A stretch of DNA of 64,000 nucleotides from Paenibacillus sp. DCT19 (GTDB lineage Bacteria > Bacillota > Bacilli > Paenibacillales > Paenibacillaceae). A program made the translations under genes and the position numbers. Positions 35,405 through 44,253 of this stretch are shown here, one piece after another. The number at the start of each line of letters is the position of its first letter. Positions within the stretch are counted from its first letter, which is position 1. The notes under the pieces were generated by a model that did not search any database, was not told the DNA's origin, and saw nothing but the letters and a program-made list of their open reading frames with translations. Location: NCBI RefSeq assembly GCF_003268635.1, contig NZ_CP029639.1:6368001-6432000 (forward strand). Reading direction: 5' to 3'.

Positions 35405-36076
35405 TTAATCAGGTACATGAGATTTCATGTACACGCCCTTCTTATACACCGATTTGATCGTAAAATGAATGCCGAGCTTGCGGTTCGTCCGGTAGATCAA
35501 GGAGTTAATCTCATCGATCCCCACCGGTTCACTTTCCAATATGCTACGTTCAGGCCATACCTGACTGACAATCTGCTCACGCGTCACAAAATGGTCTAGC
35601 TGACTATAAAGTAATTTGAACAGCTGGAATTCCTTCTTCGATAACGGGATCTCCACCTCACCGACCTGTACGGTTTGCATATGGTCATGCACTCTAACTC
35701 CTTCACCGAGTAGGTCAGAAAGGCGATACTCCCTCGTCTCCTCCAAATCGTTCTCCATCCGAAGCTGGATCAGTCCATTCACCAGCGTCAGACTATCCCC
35801 TTCTGCAAAAGGATACCTCTCATATGGAACAAGGCGTTGCCCATTCAACTCCGTTCCATTTTTACTATCCAGATCCTCGACCCACAGCTGAAACTGTGCA
35901 TCATAATGAATACGGCAGTGCCGTTTGGAAATCATCTGATTGTACACGGACAGATCCAGCTCACTACCTCCTGTGTAACGCCCCACCGTTATGGAGCGCC
36001 CTTGCCGTACATAAGCAAATGAACCGTCACTTTCCTGTCCAGGTGTACGAATGACGATTTTTGCCGTCTCCCGCAT
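35405..36076 (-). CDS. FHA domain protein with OmpR-type winged helix
   Basis: About 223 residues. The N-terminal forkhead-associated domain (about 5-110) has SITVGRYTGG, the phosphothreonine-contact segment QMISKRHCRI and LDSKNGTELNGQ. The C-terminal part (about 135-223) is a Trans_reg_C winged helix (SKKEFQLFKLLYSQLDHFVT, then REQIVSQVWP, ending KSVYKKGVYM). It should be a transcription factor that reads Ser/Thr phosphorylation rather than a phosphorylated aspartate, linking a PrkC-like kinase to gene expression. The start is ATG 36076, where AAGGTGG lies eight bases upstream; a TTG seven codons earlier would place that site inside the gene. No kinase gene is adjacent. Confidence 0.85.
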   Translation of the reverse strand: MRETAKIVIRTPGQESDGSFAYVRQGRSITVGRYTGGSELDLSVYNQMISKRHCRIHYDAQFQLWVEDLDSKNGTELNGQRLVPYERYPFAEGDSLTLVNGLIQLRMENDLEETREYRLSDLLGEGVRVHDHMQTVQVGEVEIPLSKKEFQLFKLLYSQLDHFVTREQIVSQVWPERSILESEPVGIDEINSLIYRTNRKLGIHFTIKSVYKKGVYMKSHVPD

Positions 36077-36479
36077 GTTATTCCCCACCTTCAAAATTCA
36101 CTCTCTCTCTATATATGTTCAACTAAGGAGTATTTACAGTTGCACTCCGATGACAGAACAACCTCCGATCGCTGTTATCCCCGGATTTTTTTGAATCCCT
36201 TTTTCAAAGGGGAAATCCTGGGATAAAGGCGAACGCTTCGCTTCTTCAGTTTGTTTCTGTCCTCTCCGTTCCACTGTAAATGCTGAGCGAACATATATGT
36301 TCGTTCAAATAATAATGATAACTTCATCAGATTTGTTCCATTGTTTGCATTCATGACAATTTATATAGTGTATACATGGCGTCGTTCTATGCTTTTCTCT
36401 ACTATACCAGACGTTGTGCTTTTTTTCTCATAACGGCCGGACAGATGCTTTAGCTTATCCAACAAGAGAGGTATTTCCC
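36077..36479. other. Gene-free region with a compound palindromic repeat (R3)
   Basis: At 36175-36226, TTATCCC-c-GGATTT pairs with AAATCC-t-GGGATAA, and an inner CCCTTTTTC/AAAGGGG hairpin fills the loop. AAAGGCGAACGCTTCGC follows immediately and is itself partly palindromic (GCGAACGCTTCGC). It looks like a REP/extragenic palindrome and not a terminator. The rest of the region shows no gene or clear promoter. Confidence 0.5.
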
Positions 36480-36635
36480 ATGAAGAAAAAAACCATTTTA
36501 ATATACGTGCTACTTGCCTTCGCTCTATCTATCACCTTAACTGTATTGTCTCGCGTAACTGAGGATGGTGGTTTATCACCAAAAGATACATCCGCCTCCG
36601 AAATCTCATGGCTTCGAATGAACAGTCAGCCTTAA
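36480..36635 (+). CDS. Small membrane or secreted peptide (51 aa)
   Basis: ATG at 36480 with AGAGAGG nine bases upstream encodes 51 residues: a basic start (MKKKT), one hydrophobic segment (ILIYVLLAFALSITLTVLS) and a short polar tail. It could be a single-pass membrane peptide or a signal peptide with a small secreted tail. I do not recognise a family. A second small gene follows about 110 bases downstream in the same direction. Confidence is limited by length. Confidence 0.45.
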   Translation: MKKKTILIYVLLAFALSITLTVLSRVTEDGGLSPKDTSASEISWLRMNSQP

Positions 36636-36742
36636 AGCGGTAGTACCTTATTATAAACGAGGCTCCTGTACAAAACGTTTCACGAATGTCATATTAGGCA
36701 GGGGAGAATTCAGTGGAAGGATAACAGGGAGGTAATCATGAG

Positions 36743-37060
36743 ATGAAAGGTAACCGGTTGAAACAAATAAAGATATTTTTCATAGTTGCGCTTGTTGTTA
36801 TTCTTCTTGAACAGATCCCTCCAATTCAGCAGCAAACCGCTATTTTTGCATCCAAAATATATGTATTGGTCAACTATGGATCAACCTTTACGTATCAAAA
36901 CATAGAATACAGTCCGCAATTCGGGAACTACGATGTGTTCTATACGGATCAACATAGAGAACAACACTCCTTTACAGTCATCCCCAAGTATTTTCCTATA
37001 TTCGTAAGCTATGATTCTATAAGTAAACAGGCGTTAGCCTTCCCTGAATACAATAGTTAA
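36743..37060 (+). CDS. Hypothetical membrane-anchored protein (105 aa)
   Basis: 105 residues from an ATG with GGGAGG ten bases upstream. Residues 8-24 are one hydrophobic segment (KIFFIVALVVILLEQI) and the remainder is extracytoplasmic, Tyr/Phe-rich (FTYQNIEYSPQFGNYDVFYT). The architecture suggests a lone membrane-tethered domain. I do not recognise the family, and it shares no motif with the preceding 51-residue peptide apart from the single helix. The downstream hairpin favours the opposite strand, so its own terminator is unclear. Confidence 0.6.
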   Translation: MKGNRLKQIKIFFIVALVVILLEQIPPIQQQTAIFASKIYVLVNYGSTFTYQNIEYSPQFGNYDVFYTDQHREQHSFTVIPKYFPIFVSYDSISKQALAFPEYNS

Positions 37061-37069
37061 AATAAAAAA

Positions 37070-37108
37070 ACTTACTTCCACCAAAGCACCGTTTCAGTGG
37101 AAGTAAGT
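37070..37108 (-). terminator. Intrinsic terminator of the DUF2339 gene
   Basis: ACTTACTTCCAC / GTGGAAGTAAGT stem; on the minus strand it is followed by TTTTTTTATT, about 40 bases past the stop at 37147. Confidence 0.85.
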
Positions 37109-37146
37109 GAGATATATTCATTTATTTTGTTGCACGCTGTGAAACC

Positions 37147-39750
37147 TCATTTATTTTCTCCCGGATCAGTTGAACCATTACCATTACCATCATCCTCAGC
37201 CTTCACTGCACTTTCCCTAGGCTGAACTTCCTCCATCTTGCTCGAAACCTTTTGATACAGATAAGAGATGCCCAAGAGTAAGATACCAAAGCTGAAATAA
37301 GCGATAATCTTACTGCCCGCGGTCAGCAAACTAACATCATAGAATACCATCTTGCCTGTAGCCAGCAGGGTTAGACCTAGACCCAGACGGCGAATCATCA
37401 CATATTTTCTACGGAAACCGTAGGCAATGTAGAGGATGGCAAGAATCAGGTAGATTAGGCTGAAGAGCAGCCCCACATCCCCCCATTGGAACTGCACCGT
37501 CATGAAGACGGTGATTACACCTAACAGGTAGACTCCTGCAATGACAGGATACCATTCAATACTTTTGAACTGCCCACGGATAGCTGTAATTAACAGATCT
37601 CTTCCTGCGAAGAATACCCCCACATTGAAGATGATCAGTACAATAAGTCCCACAATCTCGGCAGCCGTATGTTGCTGGACATCAGGTTGCAAGGCTGGCA
37701 GATTCAACGTTACCGCTAGCGCTATGCAGTAACCCACAGCATGTAGAATGTTCGTGTAGTAGCGTACAAATCGACCTTGTAACGACTTTACTTTGCTCAG
37801 TCCATAGGCTAACGCAATCGTCAGCGAGGCAAACAGAATGAATTTGTAGAACAGGTATAACGGGAAGCTATCATCCACAGCTCTGCTATACAGTTCATTC
37901 GATTCATACAGAACATAGAACCATAGGTTCACCAGCGTAACGTATTGGAATCCTTGCAGGAAGCCACGCTCTACTGTGTGATAACGCAGCATTCCTGAGG
38001 ATGACAACGAGCCCCGTTGAACAAATGAATAATACAGCGTAATCGCCAGCGAACCAAATGTGATACAGGAATACTTCAGCATAAAGTGAGACTGCATTCC
38101 CATGATGAACATCACGAGCACATCAATATAGATAAAGGTAACGATGCAGAGCAGCACCACGCCCCATCCGGCACGTTCCACCGCTTTGAATCGCTTCAGA
38201 TGACCAAGGGTGATAAGTAGAATTCCTTCGATTAACCAACCCAAGGACAACCATTCTGCTCCAAACTGGAACGGTATAATCAGAACCGCAAAGGTTAACG
38301 AAGTGATGTAGAACAACAGAATCGTCTGTCTTTCTTGCACCATATGACGACGGACGAATCGCGCCAGCCCGAAGTAAACCAGACAGAACACTAGAGCCAG
38401 CAGCCCTTGTGCATCCTCCCAGCCCTCTGCCCTGAACAGTACATAGAGCATGAGACAGCTGATACTTGTATTCATGGCGAGCAAGGCGAAGTCCCACCAG
38501 GTTAGTTTCACTCGATGTTTGAATGGATAAGCCAGCGTGATGCCCAGATACAACGCAAACGTCACAACCGAATACAACATGGCTACGATATTACTCGGCG
38601 ATAACCACAGCAGAATGAGCATCGACGGTGTGTTGAACAAGAAGCTGATATAATGCACAATGGGCCAACGTTTACCAAACGAGATCAGAACGATAATCCC
38701 ATTTAAGAGCAGCAAATAGATCATCGCCGCATAAACGGCGCGTCCTTCCAGCCCGAAATACCCCATGTATGAAAATAACGGTAAATAACCTCCGACGAGT
38801 CCTAGCGTACAGATTGTTTTGGATTGATACCTCAGCGACAGCACAACAGATACCGCTGATACAAGAACAGATAACCCTAGAGCCGTATACAGTCCAATGA
38901 TATGCAGCAAGAAGTAACTGTAGAAAATGGACCCAAACAGGATGGATATGCCTCCACCTAACAGTCCCATGGCAAACGTCTGCCGCTTACGGCGGAACAA
39001 CCACTCTCCCCCAGCGAGCATGAGTACACCTAATAAGAAAAAGGCTGTACCTTTCATCTGATCACTGAACCACGTGGAATAGGAGTAGCGGAATGCTGCA
39101 CCCACACCCAGAATAAGGAGTAAAATGGCCACCTTGTTGATCCAACTTAAGCCAATCCTCATCTCCATCCGGTTTTGGCGAATGCGTTGCTTAATCGTCT
39201 CCTCACTCAGCTCTTCCGCAGCCATATGATCATATCCTTGATGCATCTGCTGACGTATCGCTTCTTCCCGCTCCCACAGCGTTTGCCGTTGCCGCTCTAT
39301 CCGCTCTCTTACTTCCGCAGCTAAATATGCAATACGTTCCTTGATCTCATGCTCATCTTCTTGCAGCCCCTCGGCAGCCCGGTTATAGATGGCATTAAGA
39401 TTCGCTTTGGTACGATGCTCATGAGCCTCCAGCCGATCATGATGTACAGCTGTCTTCCCCCGGAAATACGTCTCCATTTTCTCCTTCGATACACGGATCA
39501 GATTCAACTTCTCATCCAGCATCTGTTCAGACAGCGCCATCCGAAGGCGGCCATTCTCTTCTTCCATCTGACGCGCCCGAATCTCCAACTGTTTCAGCTT
39601 GAGCTTATACGCCTCAGACTGCTCGCGCAATTGTTCGTTCTGTACAATCAGATCATCGGATTGGTAATCCTGAAGCAGTTCGTTATACTCCTTAACCAAC
39701 TGCTTCTGTTGCTCTTGCACCTGATGAAGCCGATCCTTGAACTCCTTCAT
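37147..39750 (-). CDS. Large DUF2339 multi-pass membrane protein with coiled-coil N-terminus
   Basis: 867 residues. Residues 1 to about 190 are a highly charged coiled coil (VQEQQKQLVKEYNELLQDYQ onward), and from about 200 to 835 the chain is a succession of some 20 or more hydrophobic helices. The tail is polar and Gly/Asn-rich. This fits DUF2339 membrane proteins, whose function is unknown; they are sometimes linked to the cell envelope. The start at 39750 has AGGAAAGGT upstream. It is monocistronic with its own terminator. No enzymatic motif is visible. Confidence 0.8.
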   Translation of the reverse strand: MKEFKDRLHQVQEQQKQLVKEYNELLQDYQSDDLIVQNEQLREQSEAYKLKLKQLEIRARQMEEENGRLRMALSEQMLDEKLNLIRVSKEKMETYFRGKTAVHHDRLEAHEHRTKANLNAIYNRAAEGLQEDEHEIKERIAYLAAEVRERIERQRQTLWEREEAIRQQMHQGYDHMAAEELSEETIKQRIRQNRMEMRIGLSWINKVAILLLILGVGAAFRYSYSTWFSDQMKGTAFFLLGVLMLAGGEWLFRRKRQTFAMGLLGGGISILFGSIFYSYFLLHIIGLYTALGLSVLVSAVSVVLSLRYQSKTICTLGLVGGYLPLFSYMGYFGLEGRAVYAAMIYLLLLNGIIVLISFGKRWPIVHYISFLFNTPSMLILLWLSPSNIVAMLYSVVTFALYLGITLAYPFKHRVKLTWWDFALLAMNTSISCLMLYVLFRAEGWEDAQGLLALVFCLVYFGLARFVRRHMVQERQTILLFYITSLTFAVLIIPFQFGAEWLSLGWLIEGILLITLGHLKRFKAVERAGWGVVLLCIVTFIYIDVLVMFIMGMQSHFMLKYSCITFGSLAITLYYSFVQRGSLSSSGMLRYHTVERGFLQGFQYVTLVNLWFYVLYESNELYSRAVDDSFPLYLFYKFILFASLTIALAYGLSKVKSLQGRFVRYYTNILHAVGYCIALAVTLNLPALQPDVQQHTAAEIVGLIVLIIFNVGVFFAGRDLLITAIRGQFKSIEWYPVIAGVYLLGVITVFMTVQFQWGDVGLLFSLIYLILAILYIAYGFRRKYVMIRRLGLGLTLLATGKMVFYDVSLLTAGSKIIAYFSFGILLLGISYLYQKVSSKMEEVQPRESAVKAEDDGNGNGSTDPGENK

Positions 39751-39870
39751 ACCTTTCCTCCATTGGTCGATGTTGATTTGTTTTCCTATATTTTACTCTA
39801 TTGCGGTCTGAAAAAGATGTAAATGTTGCAATAACTCCGCTAATCCTTACCCATCCTTTGTGACAAAACA

Positions 39871-39907
39871 AAAAAAAGCCCAAGAAGCAATGAGCTTCTT
39901 CAGGCTT
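39871..39907 (-). terminator. Intrinsic terminator downstream of the LCP gene
   Basis: AAGCC-c-AAGAAGC / GCTTCTT-ca-GGCTT stem followed on the minus strand by a T-rich tract. It lies between the R1 copy at 39930 and the DUF2339 start. Confidence 0.8.
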
Positions 39908-39929
39908 ATATTTCACACAATCTGTACTC

Positions 39930-40003
39930 GAATCCATTATATTCGATGCTGAGATGCCGTCAGGCGTCCTTCGTAATCAAAAGTAAGCTTTTTGAACAAC
40001 CTC
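39930..40003 (+). repeat. Dispersed repeat R1, copy c
   Basis: Contains ATTCGATGCTGAGATGCCGT, CAGGCGTCCTTCGTAATCAA, AAGTAAG and CTTTTTGAACAACCTC, very close to copy a at 14620-14723. It ends two bases from the LCP stop codon on the other strand, so it lies in the 3 prime untranslated region. Confidence 0.75.
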
Positions 40004-40005
40004 TT

Positions 40006-41046
40006 TTATGCCGCATCTGTCGATTCTGTTGTATCATCTGTGCTTGGTTCAATAATTTCGGTCGCATCTGGATCAAGCCAGCTGGCAATCATTGTCCGTA
40101 CATGTTGCAGATCTTCTTCCGATAGATCGTAATACCAGACACCGCCACGCATCGCACCCGTACCCTGTAACATATAATTGCTGATCGTAGGAATGCTATC
40201 TTTCATGTACAATGACTCGGCAAACTTCACAATAAAATCAGAGTTCATATTTGTTGTAAAGTTGGAGCCAGCAATCTTGATGACATCCGGGATCTTAGTT
40301 AGGTTTTTGACCTCAAGGGCACGATTCATGAATGCATTAAGAAAAATCCGATGACGCATCGTCCGGTTAAAATCGGAATCTTCACGATAACGCACATATC
40401 CCAGCGCTTCCTCTCCGTTATAGATCGGTTTGTTCGCTTCGACGAACAGCTTTTCATGCGTCTTTAGCTTGTTCTCAATATTTTTCTTGATTGGCAGCTC
40501 AACACCGCCTACCGCATCAACAATATCTTTCAGACCATTAAAGTTAATGGCCGCATAGAAGTCTACTTTATTCTCCAGCAGCTTCTCCACAGTATCCATA
40601 GCCATCTTGGCCTCACCGTGGGCATACGCTGAATTAATCTTCGATTTTACATCCCGACCTACGATTTCCGTATAGGAGTCACGCGGAATGGACAGTAACA
40701 GTACTTTATTATCTTCTGGACGAACAACGGAGTAGATGATGGTATCCGAACGACTTGGTTCGTTGTCACGTTGATCGATTCCGAGCAGTAGCAGCGAGAA
40801 TGGATCGGTATGTTCCACAACGGGTGCATCTTCATTACCCGCTGGTTTGTAGGAATCATCCAGTGCTTCCTTCACGGTATTTGAGGCGAACATGTTAAAT
40901 GCCAGTAAGACCAGTTGTTTTTGATAAATAAATCCCAGTCCGCCTAACAAGACAAGAACACTCAGGGTAATGATCAGGGGCTTCTTCCATCTCTTCTTCG
41001 GTTTCTTTGGCTTCCGTCTGGTTAGATGAGCTGCACTGTTTTCCAT
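40006..41046 (-). CDS. LytR-CpsA-Psr (LCP) family cell-wall protein
   Basis: 346 residues. A Lys/Arg-rich cytoplasmic start (TRRKPKKPKKRWKK) precedes one membrane helix (about 20-40) and the extracellular LCP domain (about 80-245), with the marks LLLGIDQRDNEPSRSDTIIY, LLSIPRDSYTEI and the Arg residues in YVRYREDSDFNRTMRHRIFL. LCP proteins transfer teichoic acids or other glycopolymers from lipid carriers to peptidoglycan outside the cell. The start is ATG 41046 with AAAGGAG upstream; a longer frame to 41088 lacks a site. The acidic Thr/Asp tail is disordered. Confidence 0.93.
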   Translation of the reverse strand: MENSAAHLTRRKPKKPKKRWKKPLIITLSVLVLLGGLGFIYQKQLVLLAFNMFASNTVKEALDDSYKPAGNEDAPVVEHTDPFSLLLLGIDQRDNEPSRSDTIIYSVVRPEDNKVLLLSIPRDSYTEIVGRDVKSKINSAYAHGEAKMAMDTVEKLLENKVDFYAAINFNGLKDIVDAVGGVELPIKKNIENKLKTHEKLFVEANKPIYNGEEALGYVRYREDSDFNRTMRHRIFLNAFMNRALEVKNLTKIPDVIKIAGSNFTTNMNSDFIVKFAESLYMKDSIPTISNYMLQGTGAMRGGVWYYDLSEEDLQHVRTMIASWLDPDATEIIEPSTDDTTESTDAA

Positions 41047-41167
41047 GATTTCTCCTTTAACTCTATAAGAGCGGTTTCTAACAATCATTTAACTATATTA
41101 ATAACACCATTTCAATAGATTAGGTTATAATCGCCATGATAAGATATGGCACAAAAAGGAGCGATAC

Positions 41168-42148
41168 ATGATGGAATTTCGACATTTAGGCAACAGCGGC
41201 CTACGCGTATCTGCACTTGGTCTAGGCACCAATGCATTCGGCAAACGTGCTGACGAATCGACGTCTACCCGTATTATTCATGCCGCACTGGATCAAGGGA
41301 TTAACTTCATCGATACCGCTAACATCTATGCTGGCACCGAATCCGAACGAATTATTGGACAAGCCCTTGCAGGCAAACGGGAAAACGCTGTGCTTGCTAC
41401 CAAGGCCGGACTACCCCGGCACGATGGTCCTCATGGGCGGGGTTCCTCCCGCTATCATTTGCAACAAGAGCTGGAGCAGAGTCTCCGTCGTCTGCGGACG
41501 GACTATATTGATCTGTACCAGATCCATACCTTCGATCCGCATACACCGCTCGATGAAACGTTGCGCACGCTGGATGACATGGTATCCTCCGGCAAAGTCC
41601 GTTACATCGGGGCATCCAACTATGCCGCATGGGAGCTGATGAAAGCTCTCGGCACAAGCGAGTTGAAGGGCTACGTCTGTTATATTTCAACGCAAACAAG
41701 CTATTCCCTCGCTGACCGTACACCTGAGCTTGAATTGGTACCACTTTGCCTGGATCAAGGCGTCGGCATTATCCCGTATTTCCCGCTGGCTGGCGGTATC
41801 CTGACTGGCAAGTACAATGGAGAACAAGCTGTACCATCCGGCTCTAGGGCAGATACCGATCCATCTTTCAATCGTTTTCTGCTGGAGCACAATATTCATT
41901 TAGGACAACAGGTTAGCGAGAAAGCGGCAGAACATGGTTGTTCCCCGAGTGTATTATCCCTCGCTTGGCTACTGGCACGTCCGGCCGTTTCAACGGTGAT
42001 CGTTGGAGCCACACGTACAGAACAACTGGAGCACAATCTCCAGAGCCTTGATCTCAAGCTGACATCCGACATGATGGCTGAACTGGATCAGCTTAGTGAT
42101 TCGTTCCGTCATAGGGAGCCTTTTGCAACCTACCGGCTAACTGAATAA
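41168..42148 (+). CDS. Aldo/keto reductase (YhdN/IolS-like)
   Basis: 326 residues of the TIM-barrel aldo/keto reductase family. Marks: FIDTANIYAGTESERIIGQA with the catalytic Asp and Tyr, LATKAGLP with the catalytic Lys, the DYIDLYQIHTFDP strand with the catalytic His, and the NADPH-binding C-terminus VSTVIVGATRTEQLEHNLQS. It reduces aldehydes and ketones with NADPH; it resembles the B. subtilis YhdN/IolS general-stress type. AAAGGAG precedes the double ATG at 41168. A terminator follows. Confidence 0.92.
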   Translation: MMEFRHLGNSGLRVSALGLGTNAFGKRADESTSTRIIHAALDQGINFIDTANIYAGTESERIIGQALAGKRENAVLATKAGLPRHDGPHGRGSSRYHLQQELEQSLRRLRTDYIDLYQIHTFDPHTPLDETLRTLDDMVSSGKVRYIGASNYAAWELMKALGTSELKGYVCYISTQTSYSLADRTPELELVPLCLDQGVGIIPYFPLAGGILTGKYNGEQAVPSGSRADTDPSFNRFLLEHNIHLGQQVSEKAAEHGCSPSVLSLAWLLARPAVSTVIVGATRTEQLEHNLQSLDLKLTSDMMAELDQLSDSFRHREPFATYRLTE

Positions 42149-42241
42149 CCATGAATCTAAACTTGCAACCGTTCATAGTTCATCATAATTTCTCTTAAGC
42201 TATGAGCTAGTTTAGCAAAATAATTAAAGCCCAAAATAAAT

Positions 42242-42272
42242 AACCTCCCGGCTGCAACGTCAGGGAGGTTTT
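42242..42272 (+). terminator. Terminator after the aldo/keto reductase
   Basis: AACCTCCC / GGGAGGTT stem around a 13-base loop followed by TTC, about 95 bases past the stop. Confidence 0.7.
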
Positions 42273-42362
42273 CAATGGTTGAGTATGATTTTATGTAGGA
42301 TAATCTTCTTCTCTCACTACAATGTGTAGTTTAATAATGTATACAAAATCCAATAAAGTCCG

Positions 42363-42818
42363 TTATTCGGATTTATGATTAATAAACTCACGTAAAATAT
42401 CCATATACTCTTCCTTACGATCACTTACCAGATCAAAAAACGCCTTGTCCGCAGCCTCTACAACCTGAATCCCCCGATTCGCAAGAGCCGTGCCCTCTGG
42501 AGTTGTAGAAATAATATTTGCTCGTGTATCCGTCTTATGACGAGTACGTTGAATCAGCCCTCTCTTTTCAAGCGCACGAAGAACTTGGGATGTGACATTA
42601 ACATCAACATTAGTAAATTGGGAAATTTGAACCTGAGTAATACCATTACCCTCTTCATCGCGTTCATTCAACCATAAGCATCCATGTAGAAGTACAAATT
42701 GTGGGTGTGTTAACCCAAGCGGCTCTAGAACCCGTCTCATTTCCTTACTCCACATGGTTGTAACCTGCCATAGCAGGTGTCCTGGACTTTCATTTGCATT
42801 TTTAAACTGTGAACTCAT
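42363..42818 (-). CDS. MarR family transcriptional regulator
   Basis: 151 residues with a MarR winged helix: HPQFVLLHGCLWLNE, the recognition region VQISQFTNVDVNVTSQVLRA and the wing KTDTRANIIS. Helices at both ends make the dimer interface. It is related to regulators annotated as MarR or DNA-binding transcriptional repressors of antibiotic or organic-acid response. It sits alone; TACTA-GAGAA-TAGTA at 42867-42881, about 50 bases upstream, may be its operator. The target is unknown. Confidence 0.88.
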   Translation of the reverse strand: MSSQFKNANESPGHLLWQVTTMWSKEMRRVLEPLGLTHPQFVLLHGCLWLNERDEEGNGITQVQISQFTNVDVNVTSQVLRALEKRGLIQRTRHKTDTRANIISTTPEGTALANRGIQVVEAADKAFFDLVSDRKEEYMDILREFINHKSE

Positions 42819-42866
42819 CTCAATTCCTCCATCATCGATGCCTTAGAATTCTACTTAAATTTCATA

Positions 42867-42881
42867 TACTAGAGAATAGTA
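42867..42881. promoter_or_regulatory. Candidate MarR operator
   Basis: TACTA-GAGAA-TAGTA, a perfect five-base inverted repeat with a five-base spacer, located 49 bases upstream of the MarR start codon. Tentative. Confidence 0.35.
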
Positions 42882-43028
42882 CAGAATAATGGTCGTCACA
42901 AGAACCGGCTCATGGCGGCTTTATCACGCTTTGGGACAACCACTATATCTAGGCATTACAGATTAATTATTGTTATAACGTTTTTGCCATCCTATCCGTT
43001 GCAACTTTGCAGCTTATTTCATGTCTGT

Positions 43029-43706
43029 TTAGCGTGAAGGGATAAATTGCTTCACCCATTGTCCGAACCCCTGCGGATTGCGACTCTGGATCAAGACCGT
43101 TCCTTCTCCCCTGAACCGGCATACCAATCCTTCTCCACTAGTTACGCTGGACAGCCAGCCCTGTGATGCCTTCTCAATGCGATAATTCATATACTGAGGC
43201 CATGCAACGAGATGCGCATTATCAACGATCACCTCTTCGCCCGCAGCCAGATGAATGGCATGGATTGCACCATACGAGGACAGAAATACCGTTCCCCGAC
43301 CACTGATCTCAATAATGAAGAATCCTTCTCCCGAAAAGAGACCTTTTTTGAGATTCTGCATTTTGCTATTCACCTGAATACCTTCAGTACCCGCGAGAAA
43401 TCCATCCTTCTGAACATAAAGAGAGTATGATCCGTCTAACTCAACCACTTGAACATCTCCCATGCTTGCAGGGGATAATAGAACCTCTCCCGATCCTCCA
43501 GTTGCCGTAAGCTCTTGAAAGAAGAACTTCTCCCCACTAATCATGCGTCCAAACCCTGCGAACATGCCGCCTTCCGCAGAGCCTCTCAGTTCAAGCGTAG
43601 GGGTCATAGATACCATCGCTCCACTCTCAGCCTTGAACCGTTCTCCGCGCTCCAGATTAACCTTGAGCATAGCAAACGCACCTTGATGCAGAATCTCATA
43701 ATTCAT
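43029..43706 (-). CDS. AIM24 / TIGR00266 family protein
   Basis: 225 residues in the double-stranded beta-helix AIM24 family (TIGR00266), with the opening EILHQGAFAMLKVNLERGER, the SGAMVSMTPTLELRGSAEGG segment, FFQELTATGGSGEVLLSPA and the central IEISGRGTVFLSSYGAIHAI. The biochemical role of the bacterial family is unknown; mitochondrial AIM24 affects inner-membrane organisation. It overlaps the HxlR regulator stop codon by four bases, so the two are co-translated. It may be part of the stress response that the HxlR protein controls, but that is inference. Confidence 0.85.
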   Translation of the reverse strand: MNYEILHQGAFAMLKVNLERGERFKAESGAMVSMTPTLELRGSAEGGMFAGFGRMISGEKFFFQELTATGGSGEVLLSPASMGDVQVVELDGSYSLYVQKDGFLAGTEGIQVNSKMQNLKKGLFSGEGFFIIEISGRGTVFLSSYGAIHAIHLAAGEEVIVDNAHLVAWPQYMNYRIEKASQGWLSSVTSGEGLVCRFRGEGTVLIQSRNPQGFGQWVKQFIPSR

Positions 43707-44101
43707 TGCTTCATCAGCTCCTTGTGGTCTTCAGAACCAAAATCATTCAATCCATTGTCCTCTAACACCAAAGCCTTATCGCCATATTCTCTTACGATAT
43801 GCTGATCGCCCCAATTGCATAATGCATTGAGTATCGGTTCCAAACTCCGACCATAATCGCTTAATTCATACTCCACCTTCGGTGGAACCTGGTTATACAC
43901 GATTCGATTCACAATGCCATCATCCTCAAGCTCTCTCAATTGCTGTGTCAGCATCTTCTGTGTAATGGCGGGCATAATGCGCTTCAGATCACTGGTGCGT
44001 TTCTTCCCGTGGGTCAGATGGCATAAAATCACACATTTCCATTTCCCGCCGATAACCTCAAGGGTTGCCTCAACAGAAATGTTGTACTTCTTCCTCTCCA
44101 T
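43703..44101 (-). CDS. HxlR family winged-helix regulator
   Basis: 132 residues. The HxlR fold is clear: ATLEVIGGKWKCVILCHLTH, the recognition segment TQKMLTQQLRELEDDGIVNR and the wing VPPKVEYELSDYGRSL. It has a Cys (residue about 22) near the position used by redox-sensing members such as YodB and HypR, so thiol-based sensing is possible but not certain. It is divergent from an MFS exporter gene, with two GTACGTA direct repeats in between. It likely controls that exporter and its own operon with the AIM24 gene. Confidence 0.9.
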   Translation of the reverse strand: MERKKYNISVEATLEVIGGKWKCVILCHLTHGKKRTSDLKRIMPAITQKMLTQQLRELEDDGIVNRIVYNQVPPKVEYELSDYGRSLEPILNALCNWGDQHIVREYGDKALVLEDNGLNDFGSEDHKELMKQ

Positions 44102-44145
44102 GGTATATCTCCTCCCTGGTGAATTTCATTAACGGTATAGGCACC

Positions 44146-44176
44146 AAAAAGTACGTATGGTACTAAAAAGTACGTA
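44146..44176. promoter_or_regulatory. Candidate HxlR operators (direct repeats)
   Basis: AAAAAGTACGTA occurs at 44146-44157 and again at 44165-44176, a 19-base period, with an extra GTAC between. The repeats lie between the HxlR gene and the MFS gene and fit a dimer-binding operator for the HxlR protein. Confidence 0.5.
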
Positions 44177-44253
44177 CTATTCATTTTGTATGGAATATCT
44201 CATAATAGCATTTGCCAGTACGTAAATCCACATTCCAGGGAGTTGAGCTATAT

